Below, in pieces: positions 55,884-64,000 of a DNA stretch of 64,000 nt. The DNA is from Streptomyces thinghirensis. GTDB lineage: Bacteria > Actinomycetota > Actinomycetia > Streptomycetales > Streptomycetaceae. Location: the NCBI GenBank assembly GCA_021502835.1, contig JAKFGP010000022.1, positions 25,740 to 89,739 on the forward strand, given 5' to 3'. Within the stretch, counting starts at the first letter, position 1, and each line of letters opens with the position of its first letter. Below the pieces are notes generated by a model, which did no database searches, had not been told where the DNA came from, and saw nothing but the letters and a program-made list of their open reading frames with translations. Both the position numbers and the translations under genes were made by a program.

Positions 55884-58144
55884 ACGACGCCTTCACCCAC
55901 GCCCCCTCCCCGCCCTCGCGGCCGCCGCCGCGCCCCCTCCCGTATCGAGCGGGCCGCAGGCCGGGCCGCCGCGTTCCAGCGGCCGCGGTCCTCCCTCGCC
56001 CTGCTGCTCCTGCTCGCGCCGACCTGCGTGCTGCTGCTCGACGGCTATCTGCGCGCGGAGGTCGGCGGCGACCAGCGCGTACGCACCGGCGCCAGCGCGA
56101 GCGACGTACCCGACGAGGTCCTCGACGGCGGGCCGATCCTCACCTTCCGCGGCGGACAGGCCACCACCGTCTCCGTCCCGGACAAGACGATCGCCCTGAC
56201 CTTCGACGACGGCCCGAACCCGACCTGGACGCCGCAGGTGCTGGAGATCCCTCGAGAAGTACGACGTGCCCGGCACGTTCTTCCCTGGTCGGATCGATGG
56301 TCTCGCGCTACCCCGACATCGTGGAGGACCTGGTCGAGCAGGGGAACGAGGTGGGCATCCACACTTTCACCCACGTCGACCTCTCCCTGCCAGAGCGACG
56401 CCCGCGTCGCGCGAGATCGAGCAGACGCAGCTCGCCCCGCGGGCGCGGCCGGCATCACCACCACGCTGTACCGGGCGCCGTACTCCTCCGAGACGGACGC
56501 CATCGACAACTACAGCTGGCCCGTCTACGAGAAGCTCGGGGCGAGGACGGCTACACCAGCGTCTTCGTCGACACGGACAGCGACGACTGAAGCGGCCCGG
56601 CGTCTCGACATCGTCCGGCGGGCCACGCCGGAGGACGACGAGGGCGCCTCCGTCCTCTTCCACGACGCCGGTGGCGAGCGTTCGCAGACGATCGAGGCGC
56701 TGCCGAAGTACATCGAGAAGATGAAAGCGAAGGGCTACACCTTCACCACCATCAGCGGCGTCATGGCCGAACAGCGGCCCTCCGGCGCGCCCGCGCCTAG
56801 GCGTCCGGCCCGGAGGCGGCGAGCGCCAAGCCGCCCACCACCGGGCCACCGGCGCGACCTCTACGAGGGCAAGGCGCTCCTCGCGGCCGTCGCGGTCGCC
56901 GAGTGGACGGTCCCCGCGCTGTCCGATCGGCCTCGTGATCGTGGGCGTGGCCGTCATGGGCCGGTTCGGGATGATGCTCATCCTCGCCCGCCGCCACTAC
57001 CGAAAACGCGACAGACGCCGCTTCAGCTGGGGCCGCCCGTCACCGGGCCGGTGAGCGTGATCGTCCCGGCGTACAACGAGAAGGAGTGCATAGCGGGCAC
57101 CCTCCGGTCACTGGGGCGCAGCACCCACCCGATCGAGATCATCGTCGTGGACGACGGCTCGACGGACGGCACGGCCGAGATCGCCGCGTCCCTCGGACTG
57201 CCCAACGTCCGCGCGTCGTCCGGCTGGCACGCGGGCAAGCCCGCCGCCTCAACAACGGTGTCCGGCACGCCCGGTGGCATCGTCGTGATGATGGGGCGGC
57301 ATTTCGTCTTCGAGCCGGACACCGTACGGCACCTGGTGCAGCCCTTCGCCGACCCCAGCGTCAGCGCAGTCTCGCGGGCAACGCCAAGGTCGGCAACCGG
57401 CGCGCCCCATCGGCGCCCTGGCGGCGCATCCCAGTACGTGATGGGCTTCAACCTCGGCCGGCGCATGTACGACCTGCTGCGCTGCATGCCGACCATCCCC
57501 GGCGCGATCGGCGCGATTCGGAGAGGAAGGCCGTGACGCATGAGTCGGCGGCGCATGAGCGACGACACCCTCGCCGAGGACACCGACATCACCATCCCGC
57601 CCTGCACCGCGCGGATGGCGGTCGTCCTACCAGGAGCACGCGCGGGCCTGGACGGAGCGCCAGAGCTCACTTAGAACGGCTCTGATCCTGGCGCCCGCCG
57701 CCTGGTCCTACGGCACCATGCAGGCGCTCTGGAAGCACCGCCGTTCCCGACGGACAGGGGCCCTCGGGCGCGTTTTCGGGCGGGTCGGCTTTGCCGCTGG
57801 TCGTGCTCTTCCAGGTGGTCACGCCCGTCTTCGCCCCGCTCATCGACGTGTTCACCGTCTACCTCGATGATCTTCGTCGACTTCCGGGCGGCACTGCTCG
57901 CGTGGCGTGGCGGTCCTCGGCGTCCAGCTCGTGTGCGCGGCCTACGCCTTCCGGCTCGACCGGGAGACGTACCGGTACCCTGCTGATGATGCCGCTCCAG
58001 CAGCTGGCGTACCGGCGAGATGATGGCACTCGTCCTCATCCACTCCTGCGTCACCGCCCTCACCGGCGGCCGGCTGCGCTGGCAGAAACTCAAGCGGACG
58101 GGCGAGGTGGGGGACGCCGACGAGGGACCACGGGGACCGAGTGA
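55880..58144 (+). CDS. Polysaccharide deacetylase - family 2 glycosyltransferase fusion, heavily frameshifted
   Basis: Bifunctional membrane enzyme of about 750 residues, ATG 55880. An N-terminal helix (SLALLLLLAPTCVLLLDGYL) is followed by a NodB deacetylase domain: TFDDGPNPTWTP (metal-binding Asp, about 56203), GIHTFTHVDLS (HxxxH, about 56358) and YRAPYSSETD. A second helix pair (IGLVIVGVAVMGRFGMMLIL) leads to a GT2 domain: VSVIVPAYNEKECIAGTLRS, IIVVDDGSTDGTAEIA and a damaged DxD site (MMGRHFVFEPDT for MMDGDTVFEPDT). C-terminal helices follow (LVVLFQVVTPVFAPLIDVFT). More than fifteen indels. Probably makes and trims a beta-linked glucosaminyl glycan at the surface. Overlaps the acyltransferase gene. 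Confidence 0.85.
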
Positions 58145-59270
58145 TGGGCGCGCACGCAAGGGGCGGCGGTGGTCGTGACCACCACGGACGCAGGCGGACG
58201 GGACCACTACTTCGACACCTGCGCGCGCTCACCTCCTCGTCCGGGTCGTCGCCTACCACGCCTCTCTGCTGGCCCTGGGCCGGGCTGGTCTTCCCCTCCA
58301 TGGGGGTCATGTTCGCCCTGGGCGGCACCCTGATGGCCAAGTCGCTGGAGCGCCCGGCCCGGCGGTGATCCGGGGCCGGCTGCGCCGCCTGCTCCCCGTT
58401 CTGGTGCTGGGGTGTCTTCGTGGTGGTCGCGATGCTGCTGCGCGGCTGGATGCCGGGGTGGCAGATCGTCTTCTGGGTGGTGCCGCTCGGCACCCGCCGG
58501 GCAGTGCCTGGGGCGAGCAGGCCTGGGAAGATCCTCTGGTACCTGCGGACGTACCTGTGGCTGGTCCCGCCTCTCCCCGCTGCTGCTGCGGGTGTTCCGG
58601 CTCGCTCCGTGCCGGTGCTGCTGCTTTCCCTGCCCCGATCGTGGTCCTCCAGTTCGTCCGGCAGCCGCCGGGCAACCGCCTCGGGACCGGACTGGTGGAC
58701 CTGGCGACGTACCTCTTCTGCTGGGTCCTGGGCTTCGCGCACCGCGACGGCGTACTGGGAGATCGAAGCCAGCCGCGGTCGTCGCCCTGTCGTTCGCCGC
58801 GCGCTCTCCTACGGCGGCTGCGTACGCGTTCGCGCACCGGGCCGAGTACGGCACCTACGACCTCGACGACATCCCGCTCGCCCAGGCCCCTTCTGGTCGG
58901 CCGGCTTCGTGACGCTGCTGATGTACGCCAAGACCCGGTTCGGCACCGATTCCGCCGGGCTGTCCCGACTGGCCCGGTTGTCCCTGCTGCGGCGGCCGCG
59001 GTGGGCACGCGGTGGCCGTCCCGGCTGGTCGGCGTCCTCAACGCGCGAGCCGTCACGGTCTACCTCTGGCACGAGATCGCGCTGGTGGGCCGCCGTTCCG
59101 CTGATCGACCGGTTCTGGGAGGTGCCCGCCTTCGAGGCGTACCTGCCGCTGGACAGCCAGTGGTTCCTGCTGGGGGTGGTACTGGGCCCTGATCGCGGTG
59201 TTCGTGCTGCTGTTCGGATCGGGTGGAGGACGTCGCCGCTGCGAAGAGGCCGCGCCTGCTGCCCGCGTGA
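58143..59270 (+). CDS. Acyltransferase-3 family membrane protein, heavily frameshifted
   Basis: About 375 residues, ATG 58143 overlapping the previous stop. About ten hydrophobic helices are scattered over three frames (VFPSMGVMFALGGTLMAKSL, VIRGRLRRLLPVLVLGVFVV, YLFCWVLGFAHRDGVL, NARAVTVYLWHEIALVGAVP). The FALGGTLMAKSL segment and the NARAVTVYLWHE region fit acyltransferase-3 (OafA/YrhL type) enzymes that acylate surface glycans. The usual early RxxH motif may lie in the damaged 58160-58260 stretch. Together with the deacetylase-GT2 gene it forms a surface-glycan operon. Confidence 0.8.
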
Positions 59271-59297
59271 AGCCAGTCCCGCTGCAACAATAGGCCC

Positions 59298-60002
59298 GTG
59301 ACCCGCGCTTCCCTGAACAAGCGGCCGCACGGAAGTCGCCTCGATGTTCGACCACGTCGCGGAACGGTACGGCCTGGCGAACGCCGATACTCTCGCTCGG
59401 CCAGGACCGGGTGTGGCGCAGGAGGTCGCCAGAGCCGTCGACGCCCGTCCCGCGCAGAAGGTCCTCGACACTCGCGGCCCGGCACCGCGACCTCCTCCCT
59501 GCCCTTCGCCCACACCGGCGCCTACGTCGTCCCCTGCGACTCTCCCTCGACACCTCCAGGTCGGCGAAGGGAACGGCGGCACTCCTGGCCTGCCGTTCAC
59601 GCTGGAGCGACACCGACCCGGCTGCCGTTCCGGGACGACACCTTCGACGCGGTCACCATCTCCTTCGGGCTGCGCAACGTACAGGACACGGATGCCGCGC
59701 TGCGCTAGATGTACCGGGTGACGCGGCCCGGCGGCCGGGTCGTCATCTGCGAGTTCTCGCACCCGACCTGGACGCCTTTCCGGACCGTCTACACCGAGTA
59801 CCTGATGCGCGCCCTGCCGCCGGTGGCCCGCGCGGTGTCGTCCAACCCCGACGCGTACGTCTACCTCGCCGAGTCCATCCGCGCCTCACCCGACCAGCCG
59901 GCGCTCACTCAAGCGGCTGGGCAAGGCCGGCTGGTCCAGGGTGGCGTACCGGAACCCGACGGGCGGCGTGGTGGCGTCTGCACCGGGGGTCGGGAGAGCT
60001 GA
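59298..60002 (+). CDS. menG: Demethylmenaquinone methyltransferase (MenG/UbiE), frameshifted with in-frame TAG
   Basis: Final C-methylation of menaquinone. GTG 59298. After repair: [17 protein letters not shown], a broken SAM motif I (LDLAAGTATSS region, about 59465-59500), [20 protein letters not shown] (about 59625-59685), then [20 protein letters not shown]. An amber codon TAG at 59706-59708 stands where homologues have Glu (LREMYRV), implying a base error. About 234 residues; the FGLRNVQD motif is diagnostic for UbiE/MenG. Confidence 0.88.
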
Positions 60003-60301
60003 GGACCGCGCGGCGGGGCGGCTCGCCCGGCTCGGCCAGTTCCCGCCGGAGCCGCCCCGGGGCGGACCCGGCACCCGCGGCTCCCGGATGCCCCCGCCGC
60101 CCTCGCCCTCCCCGAAGTCGAACCACACGTACACCTGCGACTCAGCGGCAGCGTGCGCGCCCGGCTGCGGGTACTGGCGTACGACGTAGTCGATGACGGC
60201 GAGGTGGAGGTCGGGCCGGGCCGGCGCGTGCAGGACAGGCCTGCGCCGGGCCGCCTCCGCGCGTCGACGGCCATCAGGCCGACCAGGCGCGGTACGCGCA
60301 C
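60003..60301 (-). CDS. Small PASTA-domain protein, frameshifted
   Basis: About 99 residues, GTG 60301 (VRVPRLVGLMAVDAR). After an indel near 60250 the frame gives LHLAVIDYVVRQYPQPGA and SQVYVWFDFGEGEGGGGIRE. VPxLVGLxxxDA and RQYPQPG...VYVW match the PASTA repeat, which in other proteins binds wall muropeptides or beta-lactams. Here it has no membrane helix, so it is cytoplasmic or a solitary domain. The exact stop near 60003 is uncertain. Convergent with menG. Confidence 0.65.
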
Positions 60302-60400
60302 ATCGGCTCTCTCGGGTACCAGGCGCGCAGGACGTCACCCCCAGCGGTACCGGCAGAGTAGCTCCGCCGGGCACCGCCGGGAAGCGCCAAGTGGCTTACT

Positions 60401-60425
60401 GTGACAGTCGGTTACTTTCTGTCAC
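60401..60425. promoter_or_regulatory. GTGACAG / CTGTCAC inverted repeat
   Basis: GTGACAG (60401-60407) and CTGTCAC (60419-60425) form a 7-bp inverted repeat with an 11-nt gap. It lies just upstream of the PASTA gene and at the very end of the GNAT gene. It could be an operator for the PASTA gene or a weak terminator of the GNAT gene. Confidence 0.4.
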
Positions 60426-60947
60426 GCGCCTTTGCAGGGGAGTCGGTAGCAGTGCCCTGCTGCTGCGAGACCGGGGTCGTGGAAGACCTCGTCGAGCCGC
60501 ATGCCCAGCCGCTCCATGACCGCGATGGACCGGGTGTTGCGCGCGTTGACCATCGCGACCACCTCCGCCACACCCGCCGCCGCACCCGCTCCAGGGTCTG
60601 CCGGGCCGCCGCCGTGACGTGCCCTTGCCCCAGTTGCGCGCAGTCGAGGCGCCAGCCGATCTTGATGTCGCCCTTGGGGCCCCAGTCCTGCGGCCGCGGG
60701 CTGGGCGCCGGTGGGCATCCGGTGGCCGGTGTCCTCGTCCCACCATGGTCCTGGGCAGAAGCCGTGCTCGGCGCGTCGTGCCGTTGGCGCTGGCGGGCGG
60801 TAGAGTTCCTCGTAGACGGACAGCTCCGCCGGGACCTCCGCCGTTGGAACTCCACGACGTCCAGGTCGTCGAAGATCCGGTGCCAGGCGACGGCGTCCTC
60901 GTCCGGTGGGGACGCTCAACCGTACAACCGCAGGAAGCTCGGTTCAC
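60422..60947 (-). CDS. GNAT-family N-acetyltransferase, frameshifted
   Basis: About 175 residues; GTG 60947 is tentative. DEDAVAWHRIFDDLDVVEFQ near the N-terminus and the C-terminal core AEVVAMVNARNTRSIAVMER, LGMRLDEVFHDP match RimJ/RimL-type GNAT proteins. Motif A is in the damaged RLRATGARARHG stretch (expected a GYxTEA-like sequence). Indels near 60840, 60770, 60690 and 60600. The substrate is unknown. Divergent from the menaquinone reductase gene. Confidence 0.8.
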
Positions 60948-61049
60948 TGGGCAGCCCTTCAACCGGGGTGATCGGCGGTGACGCTGGGCTGAGCTGCCTT
61001 GTCCAGTGCCCGATCGGCACACCGATTTTCGAACCTAGGAGATCCCGCC

Positions 61050-62362
61050 GTGACCGAGCCCCTCTCCGGCAACACCGCCGATGTGATCGTGCGTGGGCGC
61101 GGGGCCAGCCGGCTCCACGACCGCGTACCACCTGGCCAAGGCCGAGGCTTCGACGTCCTCCTGCTGGAAGACCGCGCGTTCCCCGGGAGAAGGTCTGCGG
61201 TGACGAGCCTGACCCCGCGCGCGGTCAAGCAGCTCATCGCCATGGGCATCGACATCTCGAGTAGGCCCGGCTGGCTGCACCTTAAGGGCCTACGCATCGC
61301 GTGGCGGCGGCTCCGCCCCCTCCCAGCTAGACTGGCCGGATCTGGCCTCCTTCCCGGACTACGGACTCGTCCGCCAAGCGCGACGACTTCGACGACGTCT
61401 CGCCCGGCAGGCCCGGTAGGCGGCGTTCGCCGGTACGAGCGCTGCAACGTCCCGGTCCCGATCTTCAACAACCTTTTCAGCCGCACTCACTGGCGTGCGC
61501 CAAGCTGGGCGAGGACAGAGCGTTGAGGTCACCTTCCACGCCCCGCTGGTGGCGTGGCAGCCGACGGCAGCTCCACGCGGCTGTCCCTCGCGATGGGCCC
61601 TGACCGCCGCGAGGACCAATCCGATGGGCGTCGCGGTCCCGCACGTACTTCACCTCGCCCCGCCACGGCGACGACTACCTGGAGTCCACGGCTGGAGCTG
61701 GCTGGGACCACGCGGCGCCCGGGACGCACCTGCTGCCGGAGCTACGGCTGGGATCTTCGGCATATGGGCGGCTGCACATATCGAACGTCGGCCTGGGCGC
61801 TGCCGACCTTCTCAGACTCCTTCAAGGAGATTGAGCTGGCGCGAGATCCGCCAAGGCCTGGTGCGCCTCCATGCCGGAGGACTGGGGCTTACACCCCGGA
61901 CAGCGCAGGCCCGGCCCGATCGCGCGGCGCCGCCCTGCCCATGGCCTTCAACCGCCAGCCCCACTACACCAAGGGCCTGCTGCTCGTCGGCGACGCCGGC
62001 GGCCTAGTGAACCCAGCCTTCAGCGGCGAGGGGCATCGCCTACGCCATGGAGGTCGGCCAGATCGCCGCCGACGTATCGATCCAGGCACACGCGGCCACG
62101 CCGTCCCAGCGCGAGATCGCCCTCAAGCGCTACCCGCGCGTCCTGAAGGACACCTACGGCGGCTACTACACGCTGGGCCGCGCCTTCGTGAAGCTCATCG
62201 GCGACCCGAAGGTCATGCAGATCGCGACCCAGCGCGGCCTCACCACCCCATCCTGATGAAGTTCACCCTCCAAGATGCTCGCCAACCTGACGGACCCGAC
62301 GGGCGGCGACGCGATGGACCGCATCATCAACGGACTGAGCAAGGTCGCGCCGAAGGCGCTGA
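61050..62362 (+). CDS. Geranylgeranyl/menaquinone reductase-like FAD protein (MenJ type), heavily frameshifted
   Basis: FAD-dependent reductase of about 437 residues, GTG 61050. N-terminal dinucleotide-binding region (NTADVIV, GFDVLLLE), then LTPRAVKQLIAMGID, a central part with PRTYFTSPRHGDDYLESTAG-like text spread over frames, and a later FAD contact GLLLVGDAGGLVNPAFSGEG (about 61975-62030). The C-terminus is GRAFVKLIGDPKVMQIATQR. More than ten indels. Its place near menG parallels mycobacterial menJ, so hydrogenation of the menaquinone side chain is likely. Confidence 0.85.
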
Positions 62363-62368
62363 CCGGGT

Positions 62369-63056
62369 CTAACGGCTCCGGTCGGCGCCGGGGCCCGGGG
62401 AGGGCGCCGCCGGAGTCCCCGTCGAGTTCGAGGGCCCGGGCGTTGGCGGCCCGCGGCGCGTGAGGATTTTCCTCGCGCCGGGCCGCCGACTGCCCGCAGC
62501 GCCGCCCTGCGGTGCGCGCGGAAAGGCCGGTCCAGGTAGGCAGTAGCCCCATCCACGTGGTCGGTCTCGTGGGCGAGGCAGCGCCGCGAAGTAGCCGGTG
62601 CCCTCGACGACGAGCGGCTCACCTTCCTTATCCGAGGCTTCCGCGACAGCCCGGTCGGGGCGCGGTACGGCCATGACGGCGCCCGGCACCAGACAGGCAT
62701 CCCTCACCCTCGTCGAGCAGCCGCCGTGCGGCCCCGGATCGAGGGCTCCAGCACAGGATTGACGATGTGCCCGCACATGTCGGACTCCGTCGTCGTCCGG
62801 GGCAGTCGTACACGAACAGGCGCAGATCGGCGCCCACCTGATTCGCCGCCAGCCCGCAGCCGTCAGGAACGTACATCGTGCGGAACATGTCGTCGATGAG
62901 CGCGGCGAGGTCGGGCCCGAACTCGACGTCCCGTCACAGCTTGTGCGCACCTCTTCGCCGGTCTCGGTGGCGCGCCGCACCGACCCGCGCCGGGCCTCGG
63001 GCGCCGAGCGGGGGGTAGGCGGCGTGCGGGCCGCCCTGTACGAACACACTGGGCAT
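62369..63056 (-). CDS. def: Peptide deformylase, frameshifted
   Basis: Metalloenzyme that removes the formyl group from new proteins. ATG 63056 ([17 protein letters not shown]). The three signature motifs are readable: [10 protein letters not shown] (about 62843), [16 protein letters not shown] (about 62700) and [10 protein letters not shown] (HExxH-type, about 62565). About 225 residues. Indels near 62935, 62790, 62700 and 62590. The stop at 62369-62371 is a best guess after repair. Convergent with the reductase gene. Streptomyces carry several def paralogues; this one is not assigned further. Confidence 0.87.
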
Positions 63057-63072
63057 GACGTTCTCTCCTTCG

Positions 63073-63114
63073 GCTCGTGGACGGGCCAGGTGGGGTTCCG
63101 GCCCGTCCACGAGC
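63073..63114 (-). terminator. Perfect 15-bp stem-loop downstream of the NlpC/P60 gene
   Basis: GCTCGTGGACGGGCC (63073-63087) pairs exactly with 63100-63114 across a 12-nt loop. It lies between the NlpC/P60 gene and the def start on the same strand, so it should end the former and insulate the latter. Confidence 0.75.
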
Positions 63115-63225
63115 CATGTCCGAAGGGCGCCGCCGGGGCCACAGCCCCCGAGCGGCTGCGGCCCTGCGTGAGTCGTACCCAGGCTCCGCCAGGCCACGTG
63201 CGTGTGTGCGCACGTGGGTTGCGTC

Positions 63226-64000
63226 CTAGAGCACGCGCACCGCCGCTCGGCAGGTAGTAGTCCAGCGACGCCTTGACGACGCCGGTGGAGGAGTTCTGCG
63301 CGCCGACGAACATGCCGTCGCCGACGTAGACGCCCACGTGGTACGCGCTGCCCGCGCACCCCAGTGCAATGTCTGGAGGTTGCTCAGATCCCACCTGGGT
63401 GCCGGCGGTCGACTGGGACTGGGAGACGCGCGGCAGGTCGACGCCGACCGACTTGAAGGCGGCCTGCACCAGACCGGAGCAGTCCACGAGAGTTGGGGCC
63501 GGTGCCGCCGGAGACGGCGGGCGTCGCCGACCTGAGACTGCACGAAGGCGACGGCCGCGGCGGCCGAACCGGTGGCCAGGGACGTGGACGTGGACGTGCT
63601 GCTGCCGGCGCATGCTCCCGAGCTGTCGGAGGACCCGGTGTCCGCCCGAGGCGCTCAGGGTGGCGCGCTCGGCGCTGCGCGAGGCTCGGCCGGCGGCACG
63701 CCTTGCGCGCGGCCTACTCTCCTTCTTCTTCTCCTCGGCGGCGCTTCTTCATTGGCCTCGGCGAGGTCGGCCTGGCTTCCTTGGCGGCCGCTTCGCGGCG
63801 GCCGCGTCGCTCGGCCTGCAGCTCGTAGCTCGCGGCCGCCTGCTGCGTGACGTCCGCCCGGACTGGGCGACCTGAGCGGCCAGGTCCGTGGCCGTCAGGG
63901 TGGGCAGTTCAGGGGTCTGCGTCGCAGGTTCGGCCGCGTTGGCCGAACCAGGCATCGGCCACTGCCAGGGTGCTGAGACGCCACCGGCAACTCCGTTGCA
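63226..64000 (-). CDS. NlpC/P60 (C40) cell-wall peptidase, 5' end beyond window, frameshifted
   Basis: Secreted peptidoglycan endopeptidase. The catalytic Cys is in DCSGLVQAAFKSVGVDLPRV (about 63475), the His in SAYHVGVYVGDGMFVGAQN (about 63335), and the end is YYLPSGAVRVL. The upstream part is an Ala/Lys/Glu-rich coiled coil (about 63640-63870), and near the edge a signal-peptide-like cleavage region (PMPGSANAAEPATQ). The frame continues off the right edge. Indels near 63385, 63510, 63600, 63735 and 63860. RipA-type remodelling enzymes share this coiled-coil plus C40 layout. Confidence 0.87.

Overview
The window is high-G+C actinobacterial DNA, almost certainly Streptomyces. Support comes from the codon usage, GTG/TTG starts, futalosine-type menaquinone genes (mqnA, mqnC), XRE-DUF397-ATP-binding trios, WXG100 proteins and a Tad pilus locus. 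From memory, the gene order (thiolase, FadD, csp, mqnA, kinase, FtsK-like ATPase ... mqnC ... menG, reductase) resembles the SCO4502-SCO4560 part of S. coelicolor; this was not checked. Single-base insertions and deletions occur throughout and break many core genes (mqnA, mqnC, cspA, menG, def). This points to an uncorrected draft sequence rather than pseudogenes. CDS ranges below span the whole reconstructed gene, with the frame jumps noted.

Layout. 1-7.4 kb holds housekeeping genes: thiolase, acyl-CoA synthetase, methyltransferase, cold-shock protein, mqnA and a receptor-type Ser/Thr kinase. 7.5-12.8 kb holds a giant FtsK/SpoIIIE-type type VII secretion ATPase, EssC/EccC-like with FHA-like modules, divergent from a WXG100 gene. 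12.9-31.9 kb and 40.9-48.2 kb form a T7SS-associated accessory island. It is built from repeats of the same families, which I label as follows: L, a lipoprotein; S, a secreted protein with a CWYEP motif and a VQEIQ..NR C-terminus; W, WXG100 proteins; X, large WXG-domain proteins sharing a PxPGD N-terminus; H, a VPxxW family that follows X. Four L-S pairs occur, each with the same 13-nt overlap. One X protein ends in a domain with a caspase-like His-Gly / Ser-Cys pattern and is followed by a likely immunity gene. Cassette relics mark past recombination.

32.5-39.1 kb is a tight Tad/Flp pilus operon (CpaB, TadZ, CpaF, TadB, TadC, pilin, three TadE/G-like pseudopilins). One L-S pair follows it immediately on the same strand. 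The rest of the Tad machinery, a LysM-BTAD membrane protein and the prepilin peptidase, lies at 48.5-52.3 kb, so the pilus locus and the T7SS-like families are interleaved. 52.4-62.4 kb returns to core genes: mqnC, an amidohydrolase-like protein, a GH18-like lipoprotein, a polysaccharide deacetylase/GT2 fusion, an acyltransferase, menG, a PASTA protein, a GNAT and a menaquinone/geranylgeranyl reductase. The right edge has a peptide deformylase and a truncated NlpC/P60 hydrolase.

Working model, by inference: the EssC-like ATPase exports W dimers and X effectors. The S proteins (four conserved cysteines, probably disulfide bonded) and their L lipoproteins form paired extracytoplasmic units serving the same system or the cell surface shared with the Tad pilus. 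mqnA, mqnC, menG and the reductase together make and modify menaquinone.
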